Source of the DNA: Ferruginibacter sp.
GTDB lineage: Bacteria > Bacteroidota > Bacteroidia > Chitinophagales > Chitinophagaceae
Assembly: GCA_019638525.1 (NCBI GenBank)
Contig: JAHBTO010000002.1
Coordinates: forward strand, 1 to 64,000
Direction of reading: 5' to 3'
DNA: 64,000 nt
Shown here: one piece after another, positions 19,625-29,747 of the stretch
Layout of the letters: each line of letters opens with the position of its first letter
Numbering within the stretch: position 1 is the stretch's first letter
The notes under the pieces: model-generated
What the model was told of the DNA's origin: nothing
The model's database searches: none
The model's input: only the letters and a program-made list of their open reading frames with translations
Translations under genes and position numbers: made by a program

Positions 19625-22600
19625 ATGAAATCGATATTAGCTGCTATACTTGTATGTTTTTCTTTTTCAGTAACTGCACAATCAAACGAAGCCTATTTTC
19701 TATCAAACCCATGTTTAACGCCCGATGGGCAAACAGTAATTTTTAGTTTTGAAGGCGATCTTTGGAAAGCCGAAGTAAATAACGGGCTTGCTAGCAGGCT
19801 TACAGCCATGCAGGGTTATGAAACAAGCCCACGGGTATCGCCCGATGGAAGATGGCTTGCATTTACAGGAAGGCAATTTGGTAATGCCGATGTTTTTGTA
19901 ATGCCGCTAAATGGTGGAGAAATTAAACAACTTACTTATAATAGCGCTAACGATGAAGTATGCAGTTGGGGTTGGGATTCAAAAACTATATATTTTCAAA
20001 GCAACAGGCTTGGCCGAAGCAATGGATTTACGGTTTCAATTAATGGCGGTACACCTAAAACGGTTTTTGGAGATTATTTTTTCCAGTACGATCATAACCT
20101 TGCCGAAGACCCCGTAACAGGCGAAATATTTTTTAACGATACCTGGGAAAGCTCTTCCCAACTGCAACGCAAAAGATACAAAGGGCCATTTAACCCTGAT
20201 ATCCAGTCGTACAACCTTACAACAAAACAATACAAGAAATATACTACCTGGCAGGGAAAAGATTTTGGAGCCACCATCGACCGTAAAGGAAATATATATT
20301 TTATTTCTGATGAAGTGAACGGCGAATATAATTTGTACAACCTAGAAGCCGGCAAAAAAAATAATCTCACAAAATTCAATTCATCCATAAAATCGGCATT
20401 TGTAAATGCCAATGGCGGCAAAGTAGTTTTTGAAAAAGATTACCAATTGTGGATGTACGATGTTGCTTCAAAAAAATCAGGAAAATTAAATATTGAAATT
20501 GTACGTAACAGCCTGTTGCCAAACAACAAAGATTATGATGTACGTGGTAAAATCAGCAGTTTTGATGTATCGCCCGATGGGAAAAAAATTGCATTCACCA
20601 GCCGGGGCGAATTATTTGTTAGCGACATAGAAGGCAAATTTATTGAGCAAATAAATAAGGGTAATGCCGAAAGGGCGCTGGAAGTAAAATGGCTAAACGA
20701 TAACAAAACTTTGTTGTTTAATGAAACTAAAAACGGCTACCTAAACCTGTTTACCATTGCTGCCGATGGCAGTGGAGGGTTAAAAAAAATAAGCAGTAAT
20801 AATCAAGATGACCGTTGCATAGCTTTTAATAAAAAACGTACCAAAGCTGTTTACCTCAGCGGCCGCAACGAGGTGCGACTGCTAGACCTTACAACAATGA
20901 AGAGCGAACTTTTAACCCGGGATGAATTGTGGGGTTTCAATAATGCAATGCCTGCCTTTTCGCCTAACGACCAATACATATCTTTTACCGCTTTTCGTGG
21001 CTTTGAACAGGACATTATGCTATATAATATGCAAAGCAAAAAAGTCATTAATCTTACTAATACTTCTGTTACAGAAACTAACCCTATGTGGTCGGCCGAT
21101 GGAAAATATATTTACTTCACATCATCAAGATTAAAGCCCTCATATCCTTTTGGAATGCAAAACCCGGGAGTTTACCGTATAGCTTTGGAAAATATTGATG
21201 CACCTTACCGCTCCAATAAATTTGCCGAACTTTTTAAAGATGAAAAGAAAGACACAGCAAAAAAAGCATCTGCCAAAGCCGATAGCGTAATTGTGAAAAT
21301 TGATATGGATCGTATTATGGAGCGAATAGAACCGGTAAGCAGTTTGTTTGGTTCGCAGGGGTTAGTGGCTGTTTATCAAAAAGGAGATAAAACAACAGTG
21401 TTTTACAGCAGTAATCAAAACGAAGGAAAATCTGCATTGTGGAAAACAGTGATAGAACCTTTTGAAGAGAACAAAACCGAAAAGGTTGCAGGCACTGATG
21501 GCTCATTTGGATATGATATTGTAACAGTGCAGGATAAATTTTACCTGCTTAGCAGGGGCGATATTTATAAACTGAATGCCGACCAAAGCAAGGCAGATGC
21601 GGTGAAGATAAGTTTTACATTCAGGCGCAACCTGCAGGCCGAGTTTGCACAGATGTTTGAAGAAGCCTGGGCTAAAATGGAAATTAATTATTACGATGAA
21701 GATTTTCATGGTGTAAACTGGCAAAAGATTAAAGAAAAATACCAGCCCTTTATTGCCCACCTAAATAACCGGGCCGATATGCGTACTCTGCTGAACGATA
21801 TGCTGGGCGAGCTTAACTCATCGCACCAAGGATTTAATACCGGCGGCGATGACGAAAAAGTGGAACTGGCAAACCGTACTATGGAAACCGGGATTGTTTT
21901 TGAAAACAATGACCCTTACAAAGTGAAATACATTATAAAGAGAAGCGCTGCCGACCATAGCGATATTGATATACAGCCCGGCGATATTTTACAAAAAGTA
22001 AATGATGTGATTGTTGACAGAAGTATAAACCGCTATTATTATTTCAGTAAGCCATCATTGGACAAAGAAATAACATTAACCTTTACAAGAGCAAATAAAA
22101 CGTTTAATGTAAACATTCACCCTCAGTCCAGCTTATTTAATAACCTGTATGATGAATGGATTGACAGGAACCAGCAGCGTGTAGATGAAAAAAGCAAAAA
22201 CCGTATTGCTTATGCATGCATGAAAAACATGGGTACAGCCGAGCTGCAAAATTTCATCATTGATATGACAAAAGAACTGAATAATAAAGACGCACTTATT
22301 TTGGACATACGTTACAACACAGGGGGCAATGTGCATGATGAAGTGCTGAAATTTCTTTCGCAGCGTGCCTATCTTAAATGGAAATACCGTGAAGGCAAAA
22401 AAACAATTCAAAGCAATTATGATGTAGCCGATAAGCCCATTGTATTACTTATCAACGAGCAATCATTAAGTGATGCAGAAATGACATCGGCAGGTTTTAA
22501 AGCATTAAAACTTGGCACCATTATCGGTAACGAAACCTACCACTGGATTATCTTTACAAGCGGTACTTCTTTGGTTGACGGTTCAACGGTACGTTTACCA

Positions 22601-22753
22601 AGCTGGGGCTGTTATACACTTGATGGTACCGATCTTGAAAAATCAGGCGTACAGCCGGATATTAAAGTGATTGATAGTTTTGAAGACAAGATAAACGGGA
22701 GAGACCCTCAAATAGACAGGGCAGTGGAAGAGATTATGAAAAAACTTAAATAA
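19625..22753 (+). CDS. Tricorn-like protease, S41 family
   Basis: A 1042-residue exported protease (signal peptide ending SVTAQ). The N-terminal half holds WD40-like beta-propeller repeats (for example PRVSPDGRWLAFTGRQFGNADVFVMPLNGG). It is followed by a helical core domain (around 690-740), a PDZ domain (about 770-840) and the S41 catalytic domain. Ser733-His734 (NSSHQG) and Ser949 in EQSLSDAE match the tricorn catalytic Ser/His and nucleophile; Glu of LEKSGVQPD would complete the site. Such enzymes degrade oligopeptides, here in the periplasm. Two hairpins follow the gene. Confidence 0.88.
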   Translation: MKSILAAILVCFSFSVTAQSNEAYFLSNPCLTPDGQTVIFSFEGDLWKAEVNNGLASRLTAMQGYETSPRVSPDGRWLAFTGRQFGNADVFVMPLNGGEIKQLTYNSANDEVCSWGWDSKTIYFQSNRLGRSNGFTVSINGGTPKTVFGDYFFQYDHNLAEDPVTGEIFFNDTWESSSQLQRKRYKGPFNPDIQSYNLTTKQYKKYTTWQGKDFGATIDRKGNIYFISDEVNGEYNLYNLEAGKKNNLTKFNSSIKSAFVNANGGKVVFEKDYQLWMYDVASKKSGKLNIEIVRNSLLPNNKDYDVRGKISSFDVSPDGKKIAFTSRGELFVSDIEGKFIEQINKGNAERALEVKWLNDNKTLLFNETKNGYLNLFTIAADGSGGLKKISSNNQDDRCIAFNKKRTKAVYLSGRNEVRLLDLTTMKSELLTRDELWGFNNAMPAFSPNDQYISFTAFRGFEQDIMLYNMQSKKVINLTNTSVTETNPMWSADGKYIYFTSSRLKPSYPFGMQNPGVYRIALENIDAPYRSNKFAELFKDEKKDTAKKASAKADSVIVKIDMDRIMERIEPVSSLFGSQGLVAVYQKGDKTTVFYSSNQNEGKSALWKTVIEPFEENKTEKVAGTDGSFGYDIVTVQDKFYLLSRGDIYKLNADQSKADAVKISFTFRRNLQAEFAQMFEEAWAKMEINYYDEDFHGVNWQKIKEKYQPFIAHLNNRADMRTLLNDMLGELNSSHQGFNTGGDDEKVELANRTMETGIVFENNDPYKVKYIIKRSAADHSDIDIQPGDILQKVNDVIVDRSINRYYYFSKPSLDKEITLTFTRANKTFNVNIHPQSSLFNNLYDEWIDRNQQRVDEKSKNRIAYACMKNMGTAELQNFIIDMTKELNNKDALILDIRYNTGGNVHDEVLKFLSQRAYLKWKYREGKKTIQSNYDVADKPIVLLINEQSLSDAEMTSAGFKALKLGTIIGNETYHWIIFTSGTSLVDGSTVRLPSWGCYTLDGTDLEKSGVQPDIKVIDSFEDKINGRDPQIDRAVEEIMKKLK

Positions 22754-22759
22754 TATATT

Positions 22760-22790
22760 GCCTGCCTGTTTAGGCAGGCTTCATTTATTT
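22760..22790 (+). terminator. Terminator after the tricorn-like protease gene
   Basis: Stem GCCTGCCT (22760-22767) and AGGCAGGC (22772-22779) with a GTTT loop, 8 bp perfect, followed by a T-rich tail TTCATTTATTTT. Confidence 0.75.
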
Positions 22791-22830
22791 TGCTGCTATA
22801 CTTGAATAAGTTATTATTGCAAAAAAAAAT

Positions 22831-22859
22831 GCCTCTCCGTAGAAACGGAGCGGCTTTTT
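22831..22859 (+). terminator. Second intrinsic terminator in the same gap
   Basis: CTCCGT (22835-22840) pairs with ACGGAG (22845-22850) around an AGAA loop; the stem is extended by GCC/GGC outside a one-base mismatch and is followed by five T. With an A-run just upstream it may work in both directions. Confidence 0.75.
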
Positions 22860-23117
22860 AACGATTGCTTGCTATATGAAAATTTTAATTTCGACTTTTT
22901 GCTGCTGAATGATTCAGCTTTATGGCTTACATTAGCCTTCTAACGATTGGTTGTTTGCTTTTTAGCGGTTGCTGCTGTATGAATAACCAACTTTGTAACA
23001 CAAAATTAAGATGGGTAGCTTTGCATGCCTAATCAACCTGTGGTTGATTTTATTGTGCCAAAAGCCGGTTAAATACCTAAAATCCTTTACTGTAAAGGCT
23101 TTGGTAAAATTAAATGT

Positions 23118-24668
23118 ATGATGTCCAACCGCTCAACCGACATATTATTCCAGTTGATAAAATCGCTTGAAAAAGCCGAAAAGCGGCATTTTAAACTTTA
23201 TATCAAACGCAGTTCATCCCGTGAAGACTTAAAAGTGGTTAAATTGTTTGATGCCATCGACAAGGCAAAAGACTATGATGAAAAGCTCATCCTTAAAAAA
23301 TTACCCGGCATTGAAAAACCACAGTTAGCCAATTTAAAATCGCATTTATACAAACAGTTGCTGGCAAGCCTGCGGCTATTAAAAAGCTCCGAAAGCATCG
23401 ACCTTCAGTTGCACGAACAGTTAGACCATGCACGGATACTTTATAACAAAGGGCTTTACCTGCAAAGTTTAAAGATGCTTGAAAAAGCAAAGGAACTTGC
23501 AAAGAATTACCACCAGGAAAGTTTTTTAATACAGGTTATATCGCTTGAAAAAAAGATTGAAACACTTCATATAACCCGTAGCGGCGATGCTGCTGCCGAC
23601 CGCCTTATTGCCGAAGCCAATGATGTGAGCGAACAAAGAAATGAAATTACAGGCCTCTCTAACCTGGCTTTGCAGTTATACCAATGGTATGTAAAACATG
23701 GGCATGCCCGAAATGAAAATGATGAAAAAGGTGTGCAGCAGTTTTTTAATCATAACCTGAAGGTGGATGCAAAAAAATTAAGAGGCTTTTATCAATTATT
23801 GTACCTGTACCAGAGTTATTGTTGGTATGCTTTTATTCGCCAGGATTTTTTGATGTATTACCGGTACAGTAAAAAATGGGCCGATCTTTTTAACCAGGAG
23901 CCCATGATGATAACATTAGAAACAGGGCATTATATAAAAGGCATGCACAACCTACTTACGGCAAATTTTAATTTGCGAAATTTTAAACAGTTTGATCAGT
24001 ACCTCAGCAGGTTTGAACGGTTTACAATTTCGCAGGCAGCCACCCGGCACGATAATTTTCGCATGCAGGCATTTGTTTACCTAACAAGCGCCAGGATAAA
24101 CCAGCATTTAATGAAAGGTACTTTTGGTGATGGCTTAAAACTGGTTCCGGGCATAGAAGCCGGGCTGCAGGAATTTGACCTTTACATAGACCGGCACCGG
24201 GTACTGGTAATACAATACAAAGTGGCACTATTGTATTTTGGTAATGGCGATTATGAATCTTCTATTGATTACCTGCATAAAATTATCAACGGCCCGGTTG
24301 ATATACGCATAGACCTGCAGTGTTATGCCCGCCTGCTTCACCTGATGGCGCATTTTGAAATGGGCAACGATGCAATTATTGAATCCCTTATACGCTCGGT
24401 ATTCCGTTTTATGAGCCGTATGCAAAACTTAACTGTGGTTGAAGAAGAGATATTTAAATTTTTACGAAACAATGTTTACGAATCGGCCGAAAAATTAAAA
24501 CCCGGGCTCAAAGATTTATTAAACAAAATAAAACAGTTTGAAAAAAACAGGTTCGAAACAAGGGTATTCTCTTATCTTGATATTATCAGTTGGGTTGAAA
24601 GCAAGGTATATAATAAACCGATGAATAAAATAGTACACGATAAATTTTTGCAAAGCAGGCACAGGTAA
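23118..24668 (+). CDS. Hypothetical TPR-like helical protein, 516 aa
   Basis: I recognise no named family. It is a soluble, wholly helical protein without signal peptide or membrane segment. The N-terminus (ILFQLIKSLEKAEKRHFKLYIKRSS) is basic and amphipathic. Several weak TPR-like pairs follow (ARILYNKGLYLQSLKMLEKAKELAKNY at about 110; VALLYFGNGDYESSIDYLHKII at about 370), so a cytoplasmic scaffold or regulator is likely. Two adjacent ATG codons start it (23118 and 23121). It sits behind two terminators and so has its own promoter, although no good TAnnTTTG box is visible. Confidence 0.72.
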   Translation: MMSNRSTDILFQLIKSLEKAEKRHFKLYIKRSSSREDLKVVKLFDAIDKAKDYDEKLILKKLPGIEKPQLANLKSHLYKQLLASLRLLKSSESIDLQLHEQLDHARILYNKGLYLQSLKMLEKAKELAKNYHQESFLIQVISLEKKIETLHITRSGDAAADRLIAEANDVSEQRNEITGLSNLALQLYQWYVKHGHARNENDEKGVQQFFNHNLKVDAKKLRGFYQLLYLYQSYCWYAFIRQDFLMYYRYSKKWADLFNQEPMMITLETGHYIKGMHNLLTANFNLRNFKQFDQYLSRFERFTISQAATRHDNFRMQAFVYLTSARINQHLMKGTFGDGLKLVPGIEAGLQEFDLYIDRHRVLVIQYKVALLYFGNGDYESSIDYLHKIINGPVDIRIDLQCYARLLHLMAHFEMGNDAIIESLIRSVFRFMSRMQNLTVVEEEIFKFLRNNVYESAEKLKPGLKDLLNKIKQFEKNRFETRVFSYLDIISWVESKVYNKPMNKIVHDKFLQSRHR

Positions 24669-24947
24669 AAAACAAATTACATTTCAAACAAAAACAGCTT
24701 TTTACATGTGGCATCATAGCAATAAAAATTATAACCATTCACCAATATCAATGACTTTTTATTTGGCAGCATCCATATTAATGAATGATGAATGGTGATA
24801 TAGCATTATAAACTGTTACAAAGGTTTATAGCAAAATACAAATAGCCATTGCATTACATTAACTTTACAAAATCGGTAAAATCCTAAATTAAAATATGAA
24901 TTAAAAATTTTAGGGTACTGATTTTATATTCCCGAATAAACCTGGTA

Positions 24948-27512
24948 ATGATTAAAACGATACTGTTATCCTGCTTTTTTTTTCTTTTACTGAATCAATC
25001 CGGTATTGCACAGGTTGAAGCAGAACATGCCGGCGAAAACAATATAGCCACCAACACAATTATTAAAACCAACAGCATTTATGGTGAAATAATTGATGCT
25101 TCAACAGGCAGGCCAATTGAAGCGGCATCAGTACAATTATACCCGGCTGATAAAAAGAAGGCTATCAACTTACTTAGTGGCATGCTTAGCAAGGCAAACG
25201 GCGAATTTCGTTTTCAAAACCTACCATTACAAAATACATTCAGGCTGGTAGTTACAGCACTTGGTTATAAAGACCAGGATAAAATAATTTATATTGATGT
25301 GGTAAATGCAAATACCGACAGCAGTTATTTTGAAAAAAACCTGGGCAAAATAAGCATGGATAACAATGTAAAAAAAATGGATGAAGTGGTGGTAACATCT
25401 TCAAAGCCGGCCATGGAAATGGGGGTTGACCGTAAAATTTTTAATGTAGATCAGATGGCCGTAGCTAGCGGTGGCAGCGGGATAGATATTTTGAGAAACA
25501 TCCCAAGCGTTACAGTGGATATTGACGGCAATGTGGAATTACGCAATAGTGCACCACAGATTTTTATTGATGGCAGGCCTACCGTATTAACGCTTGACCA
25601 GGTACCTGCAGAAAATATTGAAAAGATTGAACTTATTACAAACCCTTCGGCAAAATTTGATGCAGCAAGCGCAGGAGGTATTATCAACATCGTACTTAAA
25701 AAAAATAAGCGCATTGGTTTTAATGGCGTGGTTGGCATAAGTGCAGGTACACCGGGGCTTTTTGGAAGCAATATCAACCTTAACCAACGGCAGGGAAAAT
25801 TTAATTTATTTGTAAGCGCCGGGCATAACCAGGTTGGTGGAAAAGCAAATGGAAGAACATTAAGAGAGAACAGGGACAGCGGCATCACTACCAATTATTT
25901 CAATCAATATACTATAACCAACCGCAACCGTAATAATAACTCCATAAGGTTTGGCACCGATTTTTTTATAAACAACCACCATTCAATTACAGTTTCGCAA
26001 AGTTATGTTGGCGGCAATTCCGGCAGTAACGAAAGCCAGCACCAGGATTTTCTTGCCATTGATAAAACATTGCAACGCTATGGCGAACGTAGATCGGACG
26101 GGAATTATAAATACAAACGCAGCAGCAGCAGGCTTAGTTATAAATACAGTTTTCCAAAGCAGGGGCAAGAACTTACAGCTGATATAACTTATAACCGTGG
26201 AAGCCAGTCAAGTTATTCCAATATCATCAACAGCTATTTTTACCCCGATGGATCGGTATATCAATTACCCAGCAATGTGCATAATGATGGATATAGTAAA
26301 CAAAAACAACTAACCATACAGGCAGATTATGATAACCCGGTTTCGGATAAAATTAAAATTGAGGCAGGTATCAGGGTTTACAGGAATGAATTTACCAGTT
26401 ATTACAATGCCTATGCACGAGATAGTGGAATTGATGTAAAGTTGCCACTAAGCAACAACTACCGCTACATTGAAAATATCAGTGCAGGCTATTTTACTTT
26501 CTCATATAAAAGAGCATCTTTTTCGTACCAACTTGGTTTAAGGGCCGAGTATTCTGATTTTAAAGGCGAACTGATTGACAGTGCATATAAATTTGGATAC
26601 CAATACCCGGCAAACTGGAAAAATATTTGGAATGCTTTGTTCCCAAGTATATTTATTACAAAAAAATTAGGAGAAGAAGATGATTTGCAATTTAATTACA
26701 GCCGGCGCATACGCAGGCCAAGGTTTTGGCAATTGAACCCGTACATTGATATTTATAATCCTACCAATATCAGGCAGGGAAATCCACAGTTACAGCCGGA
26801 ATATGCAAATTCATTTGAACTTAATTACAATCATAAATTTAAAAAAGGAAACTTGTTGGCTGTGTTGTATTACCGAAACAATCCCCGTGATATTACGCAA
26901 TACAGCGATACCATCACTGCCGTACAATACCAACAATTGAACAATGCCGCTATTGAGCCCAATGCTATTTTAAATACCTATATTAATGCAAATACAACCA
27001 ACAGGTATGGCGCTGAGTTTACTATGAAATATAAACCCGGTAATGATTTTGAGTTAACACCTACCATCAACATGCAATACCGTACGGTAAATGCAAAATT
27101 AAATAAGGTAGATTTAACCAATAAGGGATTCAATTGGTCAACAAAAATTATGGGCAATTATAAGTTTCGTGCTAATAGACCAACCTGGTACAATAACCTG
27201 AGTATACAAACAATTGCTGTATATGAATCGCCAGTTGTTATACCACAAGGCAAAAGGCTGGAGCAGTTTGTAGTGAATATGGCCATTAAAAAAGAATTTC
27301 TGAAAAAGAAAAAAGCCGCCATCACATTTGCAGTGAATGACGTTTTTAACAGCAATCGTTGGGGAGCTATTTATGATACCGAACAATTTTACCAGGATGC
27401 ATACCGCCGCTGGAATGTGCGAAACTTCAGGCTAAGCTTCAGTTATAAATTTGGCGATCCAAATTTTACGCTTATAAAAAGTAGTAACAAACGGGGAGAT
27501 GATAAAGATTAA
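24948..27512 (+). CDS. Outer-membrane beta-barrel receptor with carboxypeptidase-regulatory domain
   Basis: An 854-residue TonB-receptor-like protein. After the signal peptide (ending GIAQ) come a carboxypeptidase-regulatory-like domain (about residues 42-125, IYGEIIDASTGRPIEAASVQ), a plug domain (EVVVTSSKPAMEMGVDRKIF to IEKIELITNPSAKFDAASAGGIINIVLK), and a barrel of the 'outer membrane beta-barrel protein' family ending in FSYKFGDPNF and a short basic tail. It differs from SusC in lacking a SusD partner, so it may import a small ligand or metal complex on its own. It converges with the FMN-dependent gene, 7 bp apart. Confidence 0.85.
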   Translation: MIKTILLSCFFFLLLNQSGIAQVEAEHAGENNIATNTIIKTNSIYGEIIDASTGRPIEAASVQLYPADKKKAINLLSGMLSKANGEFRFQNLPLQNTFRLVVTALGYKDQDKIIYIDVVNANTDSSYFEKNLGKISMDNNVKKMDEVVVTSSKPAMEMGVDRKIFNVDQMAVASGGSGIDILRNIPSVTVDIDGNVELRNSAPQIFIDGRPTVLTLDQVPAENIEKIELITNPSAKFDAASAGGIINIVLKKNKRIGFNGVVGISAGTPGLFGSNINLNQRQGKFNLFVSAGHNQVGGKANGRTLRENRDSGITTNYFNQYTITNRNRNNNSIRFGTDFFINNHHSITVSQSYVGGNSGSNESQHQDFLAIDKTLQRYGERRSDGNYKYKRSSSRLSYKYSFPKQGQELTADITYNRGSQSSYSNIINSYFYPDGSVYQLPSNVHNDGYSKQKQLTIQADYDNPVSDKIKIEAGIRVYRNEFTSYYNAYARDSGIDVKLPLSNNYRYIENISAGYFTFSYKRASFSYQLGLRAEYSDFKGELIDSAYKFGYQYPANWKNIWNALFPSIFITKKLGEEDDLQFNYSRRIRRPRFWQLNPYIDIYNPTNIRQGNPQLQPEYANSFELNYNHKFKKGNLLAVLYYRNNPRDITQYSDTITAVQYQQLNNAAIEPNAILNTYINANTTNRYGAEFTMKYKPGNDFELTPTINMQYRTVNAKLNKVDLTNKGFNWSTKIMGNYKFRANRPTWYNNLSIQTIAVYESPVVIPQGKRLEQFVVNMAIKKEFLKKKKAAITFAVNDVFNSNRWGAIYDTEQFYQDAYRRWNVRNFRLSFSYKFGDPNFTLIKSSNKRGDDKD

Positions 27513-27519
27513 ACGGCTG

Positions 27520-29100
27520 TTACCACCTGTCGATACTTGCTCTCTCAAAATCCTGTTTATATTTTTCAGGAATATTATTGTTTATCATGCATCCATTAGC
27601 AAGGCTTGGATAGATATCTTCCAAAGTACGTACTTCGTTCATAAAAACCCTTCGGTAAATATGGCTTCTTGTAAGTTGTGTATAATCTTCTATACCAGCA
27701 GCGCCTAATAACTCTACAAAAGAGTTTACAGTTTCGCTATGGTAGTTGGCAACTCTTTCTTTTTTATCCTTAACCACCAGGCCTGCCACTAATTTAGGAT
27801 CTTGTGTGGCAACCCCGGTAGGGCAGGTGTTTCTGTTACAAACCAACGCCTGAATGCATCCCAACGCCATCATCATGGCACGGGCACTATTACAAATATC
27901 GGCGCCTAAGGCCATCGCCCTTATTAAATGAAAACCGGTAATAATTTTTCCGGAGCCAATTATTTTTATATGATGCCTTATACCAAAACCTCTAAGCATA
28001 TTATCAACAAATGCCAGCCCATCTAAAAATGGAGCGCCTACATAATTACTAAATTCCTGTGGCGCTGCGCCGGTGCCACCTTCGCCGCCATCAACGGTTA
28101 TAAAATCAGGATAAATATCAAGCGCCACCATGGCTTTACAAATGCCAATGAATTCACTTTTATGGCCAATACATAATTTAAAGCCAACCGGTTTTCCATC
28201 GCATGCTTCTCTAACTTTTTGTATAAAAAGGATTAATTCTTTTGGATTACTGAATGCACTGTGATAGGGTGGAGAGTAAATAGTAGTGTATGGTTCTACA
28301 TGACGGATGGCGGCAATCTCCGGCGTATTTTTTTTGGCAGGTAAAATACCACCGTGCCCGGGTTTGGCTCCTTGCGAAAGTTTTATTTCAATCATTTTCA
28401 CTTCGGGCTTTAATGCATTTTTTCTAAACACTTCAAAACTAAAACGGCCTTCATCATCCCTTGCACCAAAATAACCGGTACCTATTTGCCATACAAGATC
28501 GCCGCCGCTAAGATGGTAACTGCTAATGCCGCCTTCGCCGGTATTATGTGCAAAACCACCTATTTTAGCGCCCAGGTTTAGTGCTTCAATTGCAGCATGG
28601 CTTAATGAACCAAAACTCATAGCACTTACATTCAAAACGCTTGCACTATAAGGTTGCTTACAATCTTTGTTGCCAATAATTACCCTTGGGTTATGGTTTA
28701 GTTTATGAAAATCTTTAGGCGCCATGCTGTGTGTCATCCATTCGTATCCTTCTTCATAAACATTACACTGCGTGCCAAAAGGCATCGTATCTAAATCTTT
28801 TTTTGCACGCTGGTAAATCGTATTTCTATCCAACCGGTTAATGGGTTTGCCATCGGTATCACTCTCTACAAAGTATTGGTAAATCTTTGGGCGCATGGCT
28901 TCCATTATCCACCTTAACCTGCCAAGCAAGGGAAAGTTGCGCCAAAGGCTGTGTTTAGTTTGTATTAAATCGCCAATGCCAACAATCATAAAAGGAGCCA
29001 ATATGGCTAATATCCACCAAAAACCCTTCCATAAAAAATAACCTGCTGCACCAAAAGCCAGCAGGCATATAATACAAATAGTTATAAAAATCTTCCTCAT
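27520..29100 (-). CDS. Membrane-anchored FMN-binding glutamate synthase family protein
   Basis: A 526-residue protein with two N-terminal transmembrane segments (about residues 5-42) before the FMN-binding barrel of the glutamate synthase central domain. Typical motifs are NVSAMSFGSLSHAAIEALN, KLSQGAKPGHGGILPA, TVDGGEGGTGAAP and the cluster CIQALVCNRNTCPTGVATQD, whose Cys-x5-Cys-x4-Cys would bind the [3Fe-4S] centre. No glutaminase or GltD domain is present, so it is not a full glutamate synthase; the true reaction of this stand-alone family is not established. It is the last of three genes read leftward after the HD and GNAT genes. Confidence 0.88.
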   Translation of the reverse strand: MRKIFITICIICLLAFGAAGYFLWKGFWWILAILAPFMIVGIGDLIQTKHSLWRNFPLLGRLRWIMEAMRPKIYQYFVESDTDGKPINRLDRNTIYQRAKKDLDTMPFGTQCNVYEEGYEWMTHSMAPKDFHKLNHNPRVIIGNKDCKQPYSASVLNVSAMSFGSLSHAAIEALNLGAKIGGFAHNTGEGGISSYHLSGGDLVWQIGTGYFGARDDEGRFSFEVFRKNALKPEVKMIEIKLSQGAKPGHGGILPAKKNTPEIAAIRHVEPYTTIYSPPYHSAFSNPKELILFIQKVREACDGKPVGFKLCIGHKSEFIGICKAMVALDIYPDFITVDGGEGGTGAAPQEFSNYVGAPFLDGLAFVDNMLRGFGIRHHIKIIGSGKIITGFHLIRAMALGADICNSARAMMMALGCIQALVCNRNTCPTGVATQDPKLVAGLVVKDKKERVANYHSETVNSFVELLGAAGIEDYTQLTRSHIYRRVFMNEVRTLEDIYPSLANGCMINNNIPEKYKQDFERASIDRW

Positions 29101-29225
29101 GATAGAGTAGTTTAGTTTTCAGTTATACCAAAGTTCGGGTATTAAGTATAGGTTCCCAAAAACATTTGTTGTAAAAATTGGGTTAATTAATAAGAAATTT
29201 CTTAAATCCTATCTTTCAATAATTC

Positions 29226-29726
29226 TCATCCGTTTTTCCTTATTGAGAATAAGAATAATTTTTCGTTTCCTAATTCCATTTCTTTTATAAAAACAAAACC
29301 CAGTTTTAGGAGCAGGCTGATGGAGTTTTTATTATGCGGTAATGTACTTGCAAGCACTTCGGTATGCAAAGGGTTGTTCAATGCATCTTGTAACACTGCA
29401 TTTGCAGCTTCAAAAGCATAACCTTTTTTTGAAAATTGCGGTAGAAAGGCAAAGCCAATATCATGATGGTCTAAATATTCTCTTTTTATAAATGAAATTA
29501 TACCAATAGGCGTTTGCTGGTCTTTCAAACTTACTGTCCAGTTATTAATGTTTTTATTTTCTTTAATTTTTTTGATATAAGCAACTGCATCTTCAACAGA
29601 ATGCACATGCCTGTCGCCTATAAATTCAATCCACCCGGCACTGTTCACCAATTCTAAAATAAAATAAGCATCGGTTTCAGATATTTTTTTAAGCGTTAAC
29701 CTGCTTGTGCTGTAATCATTATTCAT
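29226..29726 (-). CDS. GNAT family N-acetyltransferase (RimJ/RimL-like)
   Basis: A 166-residue acetyltransferase. TSRLTLKKISETDAYFILELVNS at the N-terminus, then IGFAFLPQFSKKGYAFEAANAVLQDAL (acetyl-CoA loop region, about 92-118) and NKNSISLLLKLGFVF (residues 132-146) are characteristic of the RimJ/RimL branch, which acetylates protein N-termini or small amines. The acceptor is unknown. It starts 21 bp after the HD-domain gene on the same strand. Confidence 0.88.
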   Translation of the reverse strand: MNNDYSTSRLTLKKISETDAYFILELVNSAGWIEFIGDRHVHSVEDAVAYIKKIKENKNINNWTVSLKDQQTPIGIISFIKREYLDHHDIGFAFLPQFSKKGYAFEAANAVLQDALNNPLHTEVLASTLPHNKNSISLLLKLGFVFIKEMELGNEKLFLFSIRKNG

Positions 29727-29747
29727 TGTAAAATGGTTATAGAAAAA

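Larger units (their letters stand above)
22754..23117. other. 364-bp gap with several hairpins, no gene seen
   Basis: Besides the two terminators, the gap holds the odd palindrome GCTGAAT-G-ATTCAGC (22904-22918) and a repeated TAACGATTG motif (22859 and 22943). No open frame with a start signal was found. A small RNA between the second terminator and 23117 is possible but unsupported. Confidence 0.5.

Noticed and set aside
22979..23117. Possible tRNA or small RNA gene before 23118
   Set aside because: No cloverleaf and no terminator; a few short inverted stretches only.
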